Source of the DNA: Candidatus Delongbacteria bacterium | GTDB lineage: Bacteria; UBA4055 | Direction: 5' to 3' | Assembly (NCBI GenBank): GCA_022013635.1 | Contig: JAKLPX010000378.1 | Span: 1 to 10,423, forward strand | DNA length: 10,423 nucleotides | Shown: in pieces, positions 6,174 to 10,423 of the stretch | Numbering within the stretch: position 1 is the stretch's first letter | How the letters are laid out: every line of letters starts with the position of its first letter | The notes under the pieces: generated by a model | Database searches by the model: none | What the model was told of the DNA's origin: nothing | What the model saw: only the letters and a program-made list of their open reading frames with translations | Made by a program: the position numbers and the translations under genes

Positions 6174-7550
6174 TTAACATGTTGATAAGTTAATTACATT
6201 GAGTATTTCTTCGATCATTTTTACTGTTTCAGGGTCTTTGACTGTCAGTTTTTTCTGAATTTTATTTGCTGCGTGCGAAACGGTGCTGTGTTCTCTTCCG
6301 CCGAAGTGGACGCCGATGCTTGTGGTTGTAGCTTTTAATTGAGTTGTGCAAAGATACATTGCCACGGCTCTCGCATCAGCTATTTCTTTTGTGCGGTTTT
6401 TTTTCATCAACAGATCTTTTGGAATGGAAAAGAATTCTGAAACGATATCCTGGATTTTATCAATATTCAGGGTTGATTTTTTAGAAGTAATAAGCTCTTT
6501 TAGTATCTCTTTGGCTTTATTTATCGTTATTTCCTTATTGAAATGGGAATAATAGAAATATAATTTTTTGACCGCTCCTTCGAGATCTCTGACATTTGTA
6601 TTTATATTGTTTGCAATGAACATTACTATATCGTCATCGAGAGTAGAATTTATTTCTTCGGCTTTTAGGCGGATTATCGCCGCTCTTGTTTCAAGATCGG
6701 GAGGTCTTACATCGGTAATAAGACCCATCTTAAATCGGGATTTCAATCTGTCGTCCAATTCGTGTATTTCATTGGGGTGAAAATCGGAGGTCAACACTAT
6801 CTGACCGCCGCTGTAATAGATATGATTAAAAATATGAAAAAGTTCTTCCTGACTTTTCTCCTTTTTGGCGAAAAATTGAATATCGTCAATTATTATGAGG
6901 TCTTTTGAACTCAGGTAGTTTTTATAATCGTCAATTGTTTTATTTTTTATGTGGTTTACGATCTGAAACACAAAAAGGTCGGAAGTCAGATAAATTATTT
7001 TCAATCCGGGATCTGAGTTAAAAACATGATTTCCTATGGCGGAGACGAGATGAGTTTTTCCAAGCCCGACACCTCCGAATATCAAAAGGGGGTTATACTG
7101 AGTCTTTTTTATATTATTGGCTACCTGCATGGAGGAGGCATAAGCTGTTTCATTTCCATTTCCCATAACAAAATTCTCAAAAGTGTATTTGGGATTAAGG
7201 GATGTTTCCTTGTATGGAGCAAACCTGCTTTTAGGAATATCTCTGGATTTTTTCTCGGTTTTTTCAAAGACGGACTTTTGATCAAGATTGAAATCCGTCT
7301 CAGAATCAATTAAAAATTTTATACTGGGACTTTCTTTACCCAAAATCTCTACCAGTGTTTTTTCAAAGACGGATTTATATTGTCCTTTGATATAATCAAT
7401 ATGTACTTTTGAAGGAACCTGAAAAGATATTATATCATTATCAATATTAACGATTTTTATCGGCTTTATCCATGTGTTAAATGAGTTCTGATTCAAAAAG
7501 CCTTTGATTTTATCTTTAAATTGTGTCTCTATTTTGCTTATGTCGTTCAT
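6174..7550 (-). CDS. dnaA: Chromosomal replication initiator protein DnaA
   Basis: This AAA+ initiator binds DnaA boxes and melts oriC. It has 458 residues. Domain I (about 1-85) includes the FNTWIKPI block (24-31). A short linker follows (about 86-120). The AAA+ core has Walker A GGVGLGKT (159-166), Walker B LIIIDDIQFF (218-227), the RLKSRFKMGL box (268-277) and the sensor 2 NVRDLEGA (319-326). Domain IV (from about 360) carries the DNA-recognition signature GGREHSTVSHA (417-427), where the usual Asp of GGRDH is Glu420. ATG 7550 has AGGA six bases upstream. The gene is preceded by a plausible promoter and followed by the probable origin. It is likely autoregulated, as in many bacteria, but I saw no clear DnaA box in its upstream gap. 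Confidence 0.98.
   Translation of the reverse strand: MNDISKIETQFKDKIKGFLNQNSFNTWIKPIKIVNIDNDIISFQVPSKVHIDYIKGQYKSVFEKTLVEILGKESPSIKFLIDSETDFNLDQKSVFEKTEKKSRDIPKSRFAPYKETSLNPKYTFENFVMGNGNETAYASSMQVANNIKKTQYNPLLIFGGVGLGKTHLVSAIGNHVFNSDPGLKIIYLTSDLFVFQIVNHIKNKTIDDYKNYLSSKDLIIIDDIQFFAKKEKSQEELFHIFNHIYYSGGQIVLTSDFHPNEIHELDDRLKSRFKMGLITDVRPPDLETRAAIIRLKAEEINSTLDDDIVMFIANNINTNVRDLEGAVKKLYFYYSHFNKEITINKAKEILKELITSKKSTLNIDKIQDIVSEFFSIPKDLLMKKNRTKEIADARAVAMYLCTTQLKATTTSIGVHFGGREHSTVSHAANKIQKKLTVKDPETVKMIEEILNVINLSTC
6180..6188 (-). promoter_or_regulatory. DnaA-box-like site overlapping the dnaA 3' end
   Basis: TTATCAACA on the minus strand differs from TTATNCACA at one position. It encodes the penultimate codons of dnaA (Leu-Ser-Thr) and adjoins two short palindromes at the stop codon. 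Confidence 0.5.
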
Positions 7551-7556
7551 GTAAAT

Positions 7557-7560
7557 TCCT
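7557..7560 (-). promoter_or_regulatory. Ribosome-binding site of dnaA
   Basis: AGGA lies six bases before ATG 7550, inside the 114-base gap after lpxB. Confidence 0.6.
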
Positions 7561-7618
7561 GCATATAATTACTTAACTTTTAAAGTATAGTAATATAAGG
7601 AAAGAAAACTCTCATGCA

Positions 7619-7645
7619 AGTATAAAATTTGTTTATTTTGGTCAA
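7619..7645 (-). promoter_or_regulatory. Candidate sigma70-type promoter of dnaA
   Basis: TTGACC (7640-7645) and TATACT (7619-7624) are 15 bases apart on the minus strand, close to -35 and -10 consensus but with a short spacer. Transcription would start roughly 60 bases before dnaA. The -10 region extended as TATACTTG is also one base from the Bacteroidetes-type TANNTTTG element. A second TATACT at 7584-7589 has no convincing -35. The 114-base gap is the first real break in the cluster upstream of dnaA, which makes a promoter here likely. Confidence 0.4.
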
Positions 7646-7664
7646 TTAATCCGTATTTACTTTT

Positions 7665-8810
7665 TTATTCCCGCTCCATATAATCCGATACTGCCTGCGC
7701 GACCCTGTTTCCTGCGCCTTTGCCGCCGAGTAATTTACTGACTTGTTCAAGTCCGGTTTTTCTCAACTCACAAATATAATTGCTGTTAAGGAGTTTTTCG
7801 ACTTCATTTATCAAATTTCTGCTTGTGAAATCATCCTGAATGAGTTCGGGATTTATTTGTTTATCCGCAATGATATTGGGAAGGGATATATATTTTGCCT
7901 TTACGATCAGTTTAGCTATAAAAAACGATATTGGATTTACTTTATAAAATACGATTGACGGCGTTTGGGCTATAGCGGTTTGAAGTGTTGAAGTTCCGCT
8001 TTTACAGATGATTATGTCTGAATACTTCATTATTTCCCACTGATACTCGGAGGAGATAATCTTAACCGTTTCCGGAAGCGCATACTTGCCGAAAATATTT
8101 ATCGGTAAATTTTCGCTCCTGCAGATGATTATTTCAATATTGCCGCGGGTCATTATTTTATAAATAAATTCTTTTATGACAGGCAGATGCTTTTTTATTT
8201 CCTGAAGCCTGCTTCCCGGGAAGATCGAGATCATAGTCTTTACTTCCGATATTGAGAATTTTTCAATAAATTCATTATAATCGAGATTGATCTGATATTT
8301 GTCCAGCAGAGGATGACCGACAAAGCGGCAGTCTATATCGAATTTCTCGTAATATTTCTTTTCGAACGGCAGGATACAGCATAAACAGTCATAGTATTTT
8401 ACGATATCATGGATCCTTTTCGGCCTTGAAGCCCATATCTGCGGACTGACATATTTTATGATTTTTGTGTCGGGCAGCGCTGATTTTACCCTTTTTGCAA
8501 GTTTTAGATGGAATTCCGAGAAATCTATCATCAGGATAACAGCCGGTTTATCTTCAATAATCTTTTCCAGTATGGTTTTAAATGCTTTTCTTATTACGAA
8601 AGCATGTTTTATCAGTTCAAAAAATCCCATGAAGCCGAGTTTTTCCGTTCTGAAAACAGGCTCAAGTCCGCATTCGGCCATTTTCTTTCCGCCTATTCCT
8701 CTGATGATTACATCAGGATGAATTTTTTTGATGGATCTGATGACCTCGCTTCCGAGCATGTCGCCGGATTCTTCGCCGGCGGTAATATAAATTATTTTTT
8801 CGTTCTTCAT
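7665..8810 (-). CDS. lpxB: Lipid-A-disaccharide synthase (LpxB)
   Basis: This is a GT19 glycosyltransferase. It joins UDP-2,3-diacylglucosamine to lipid X to make the lipid A disaccharide at the inner face of the cytoplasmic membrane. The 381-residue protein shows GEESGDMLG (12-20), GGKKMAECG (40-48), YVSPQIWASRP (120-130), VGHPL (164-168), FPGSR (197-201, Arg201), SGTSTLQ (271-277) and LPNIIADK followed by PELIQ (310-325, Asn312). These are the family landmarks in the right order and at normal length. Two blocks deviate: IDFSEFH (95-101), where IDxPDFN is usual, and Gln277, where Glu is usual in SGTxTLE. The ATG overlaps the upstream hydrolase stop as ATGA, implying coupled translation. No other lpx gene is visible. 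Its presence indicates a Gram-negative envelope. Confidence 0.96.
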   Translation of the reverse strand: MKNEKIIYITAGEESGDMLGSEVIRSIKKIHPDVIIRGIGGKKMAECGLEPVFRTEKLGFMGFFELIKHAFVIRKAFKTILEKIIEDKPAVILMIDFSEFHLKLAKRVKSALPDTKIIKYVSPQIWASRPKRIHDIVKYYDCLCCILPFEKKYYEKFDIDCRFVGHPLLDKYQINLDYNEFIEKFSISEVKTMISIFPGSRLQEIKKHLPVIKEFIYKIMTRGNIEIIICRSENLPINIFGKYALPETVKIISSEYQWEIMKYSDIIICKSGTSTLQTAIAQTPSIVFYKVNPISFFIAKLIVKAKYISLPNIIADKQINPELIQDDFTSRNLINEVEKLLNSNYICELRKTGLEQVSKLLGGKGAGNRVAQAVSDYMERE

Positions 8811-9568
8811 ACTTCAATAAACTCAATTGCTTTGTGCTGATATGCCAGGTGGATATTGAAAGTCAAATCATTCGCTTCTTTTATCGCAGTCATGCAGTCT
8901 AATGCCAGATTCGGGTCGTTGTTCTCTTTGCTCAGATGCGCCAGAATGAGATTTTTTAATCTAAAATCATTAAGCTCTGAGATAAGATTGCCCGCGGATA
9001 AATTTGAAAGATGCCCTCTGTTTCCCGCTATTCTCTGCTTAAGGTACCATGGATAATGTCCGTCATGAAGCATTTTCAGGTCGTGATTCGATTCGAGAAC
9101 CAAAAGATCGCTGTCTTTAATTCTATGCTTTACCATTCCTGTAATCACGCCAATCTCTCTCAGATCACTGATCTTCTTTCCGCCGGAAATGATGCTGTAG
9201 GCAAAATTTGCCGTTCCGTCGTGAGAAACGGGAAACGGTAAAATCGTAAAATCGCCTATCGTAAATTCATTCCCGATAAATTTTATTTCGCACTTTTCAA
9301 ATTTGGCTTCGGATGTATGGAAATTATCTTCATGAATATAAACAGGTATCTTCAATTTCCGCGCAATTATACCGGCGCCGTCAATATGGTCTCTATGGTC
9401 GTGAGTGATTATGATGCTCATAATAGACTGAACATCAGCCTCGACGGCATCCAGCCTTTCCATCAGTCTTTTTCCGGAAAGTCCTGAATCTATTAAGATA
9501 CTTCCGCCTGGCGATTGAATCAGGGTCGAATTCCCGTCGCTCCCGCTTGAAAGGATTGAGATTTTCAT
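8807..9568 (-). CDS. Metallo-beta-lactamase-fold hydrolase, YycJ/WalJ-like
   Basis: This 253-residue cytoplasmic MBL-fold protein resembles the YycJ/WalJ (VicX) family, some members of which have been linked to DNA-processing nuclease activity. It opens with SILSSGSDGNS, followed by ILIDSGLSGK (24-33), the metal motif HDHRDH (56-61), SHDG (115-118), ESNHD (159-163), PWYLKQR (173-179) and GHLSN (185-189), with LAHLSKENNDP later. The family usually has a TDxG motif just before ESNHD, whose Asp should bridge the two metals. Here the aligned residues read REIG, with Glu138. The start follows the upstream gene by seven bases; the nearest AGGA is about twelve bases away. The product's exact substrate cannot be told from sequence. 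The stop overlaps lpxB. Confidence 0.88.
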   Translation of the reverse strand: MKISILSSGSDGNSTLIQSPGGSILIDSGLSGKRLMERLDAVEADVQSIMSIIITHDHRDHIDGAGIIARKLKIPVYIHEDNFHTSEAKFEKCEIKFIGNEFTIGDFTILPFPVSHDGTANFAYSIISGGKKISDLREIGVITGMVKHRIKDSDLLVLESNHDLKMLHDGHYPWYLKQRIAGNRGHLSNLSAGNLISELNDFRLKNLILAHLSKENNDPNLALDCMTAIKEANDLTFNIHLAYQHKAIEFIEV

Positions 9569-9575
9569 GATAACA

Positions 9576-10423
9576 TCATTTCCTCAGCCTGTATTCGCCG
9601 CCGATATAATCAAAAATGTATTGAACGCCAAGATCGTAATATATCCACACTTCGTAAGGCTTCTGATTTTTTGCAAAAGGATAACTTTGGACTTCGTCGG
9701 GATCGCCCATAACGCATAATACTTTTCCCATATCGGTTTTCCATCCTGCTTTCAAAGGCACAGAAAACTGCATGATAGAATAGGCGACTCTTCTGAAATA
9801 TTCTTCCATTAATGAATTGGTTTTTAAGCCTAAAGACTGCTCAAGTTCGTTCCAATAATTTTTGAACCATGCTTTCTGCTCGTCTTCTGGCATTTTAAAC
9901 ACATGATCCAGTGAATCGTACTCTGTAATGTACAGCATTTGTTCCAATGCGGAATTAATATCAGTAACATTTAATGACAGGTCGCTCCATCTCAGGTAAA
10001 ATACCGCATTCCTCTGAATTTTTTTCTTTGCTATATTTATCTCCATATCTATCCTGTAATTTCCCGCATTCAGATTTTCCAACGGTATTTTCAGAACCTG
10101 AAGCTGAAGTTTATCTTTAGTCACTCCTTTGAAATTATCGTCGAAAACCGCCAAACCTTCATTGTTCCGTATTCTGTACCGTAAGCTGAAATCAGCCGGG
10201 ATATTGTCTTTTGTGACTATCTCAAAAAGCGCTCCCGTATAACTGCTTGTTTTATCAACGACATTATTGATCAGAGGTTCGTAAGTGTTTTCAAAATCTT
10301 CGTCGTTTGACCAGTAAACCATTCTAAGATCAGAAATTATGATATCGGAATTATCCGAAAACTCAACGGCTTTTTTAACGGTATATTTTTTTTGTGTATT
10401 CATATCCTTTATAACAAGTGAAA
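9576..10423 (-). CDS. GWxTD domain-containing protein, 5'-truncated by the window edge
   Basis: The C-terminal part of a GWxTD-domain protein, a family of unknown function seen mostly in FCB-group bacteria. The last 56 residues begin with GWKTDMGKVLCVMGDPDEV, the motif that names the family. The preceding helices, with FKNYWNEL and EEYFRRVAYSIMQF, fit the same domain. The upstream part has a beta-rich look (ISDLRMV, SLRYRIRN, NYRIDMEINI), as in longer relatives. The frame stays open to the edge (Ser-Leu-Val-Ile-Lys-Asp before Met 10403). There is no signal peptide at that Met, and AAGG is too close to act well as its ribosome site. I therefore treat Met 10403 as probably internal and the gene as continuing outside the window. 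It ends seven bases before the hydrolase. I do not assign a function. Confidence 0.85.
   Translation of the reverse strand, partial: SLVIKDMNTQKKYTVKKAVEFSDNSDIIISDLRMVYWSNDEDFENTYEPLINNVVDKTSSYTGALFEIVTKDNIPADFSLRYRIRNNEGLAVFDDNFKGVTKDKLQLQVLKIPLENLNAGNYRIDMEINIAKKKIQRNAVFYLRWSDLSLNVTDINSALEQMLYITEYDSLDHVFKMPEDEQKAWFKNYWNELEQSLGLKTNSLMEEYFRRVAYSIMQFSVPLKAGWKTDMGKVLCVMGDPDEVQSYPFAKNQKPYEVWIYYDLGVQYIFDYIGGEYRLRK

Larger units (their letters stand above)
5975..6190. other. Candidate chromosomal replication origin (oriC) between dnaA and dnaN
   Basis: The 199-base dnaA-dnaN gap has no ORF and is very AT-rich, especially at 5991-6020. It holds one exact match to the DnaA-box consensus TTATNCACA, on the minus strand at 6046-6054 (TTATTCACA). 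Three sites have one mismatch to that consensus: 6131-6139 minus (TTATAAACA), 6154-6162 plus (TTATTCATA, inside the inverted repeat GTTAT-TC-ATAAC at 6153-6164) and 6180-6188 minus (TTATCAACA, overlapping the last dnaA codons). Two short palindromes, TGTTAACA (6172-6179) and AACATGTT (6176-6183), cover the dnaA stop. This position is a common bacterial oriC location. I saw no comparable box cluster in the gap upstream of dnaA. The dnaN promoter must also lie here or further upstream, but I could not pick one out. Confidence 0.7.

Noticed and set aside
7026..7313. Plus-strand and alternate-frame ORFs inside dnaA (also seen inside gyrB, recF, lpxB)
   Set aside because: They lie fully within genes with complete conserved motifs, and their translations resemble no family I know.
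7576..7586. Inverted repeat ACTTT-T-AAAGT upstream of dnaA as an operator or terminator
   Set aside because: It is short and made of A/T pairs almost entirely; such sequences are expected by chance here and no U-tract follows.
10401..10403. Met 10403 as the true start of the GWxTD gene
   Set aside because: The frame is open to the window edge, no signal peptide follows, the AAGG is too close to the Met, and relatives are longer. I treat the gene as truncated.
1..10423. A hidden mobile element, defence system, CRISPR array or RNA gene
   Set aside because: Genes are packed and all but two are core functions; I saw no transposase, direct-repeat array, tRNA-like fold or rRNA sequence in the short gaps.

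Overview
This window looks like the replication-initiation and gyrase region of a low-GC, Gram-negative bacterium, most likely from the FCB group (Bacteroidetes/Chlorobi relatives or an FCB candidate phylum). Three things point there. LpxB implies lipid A and an outer membrane. The GWxTD-domain protein is a family I know mainly from FCB lineages. The type IIA topoisomerase A subunit carries the Bacteroidetes/Chlamydia-style ParC signature rather than the classical GyrA one. No marker here fixes the phylum.

Every gene lies on the minus strand, so transcription runs from high to low coordinates. In that order: a 5'-truncated GWxTD protein (9576-10423), a YycJ/WalJ-type metallo-beta-lactamase-fold hydrolase (8807-9568) and lpxB (7665-8810) form a tight upstream cluster. 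A 114-nt gap with a plausible promoter follows, then dnaA (6174-7550). Next comes a 199-nt AT-rich gap with DnaA-box-like sites, the best candidate for oriC. Then dnaN (4847-5974), recF (3743-4843), a DUF721/DciA gene (3426-3746), gyrB (1391-3409), pyrF (548-1360) and a topoisomerase A subunit that runs off the left edge (1-540). From dnaN to the left edge, intergenic spacings are 30 nt or less, with one ATGA stop/start overlap (recF/dciA). The other ATGA overlap is hydrolase/lpxB.

The genes form the usual initiation toolkit. DnaA opens the origin, DciA probably helps load the DnaB helicase, DnaN is the sliding clamp, RecF handles gap repair, and gyrase removes the torsional stress. PyrF (UMP synthesis) is an unexpected passenger between the two gyrase-position subunits. 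The upstream trio combines lipid A synthesis with two less understood proteins.

I found no mobile element, CRISPR array, tRNA, rRNA or new multigene system. There is no gene-free stretch longer than 300 bases. The points worth a second look are the GyrB plus ParC-type A-subunit pairing, the pyrF insertion, a small insert in the GyrB TOPRIM region, an origin with a possible unwinding element, and altered conserved residues in the hydrolase, LpxB, DnaN and DnaA.
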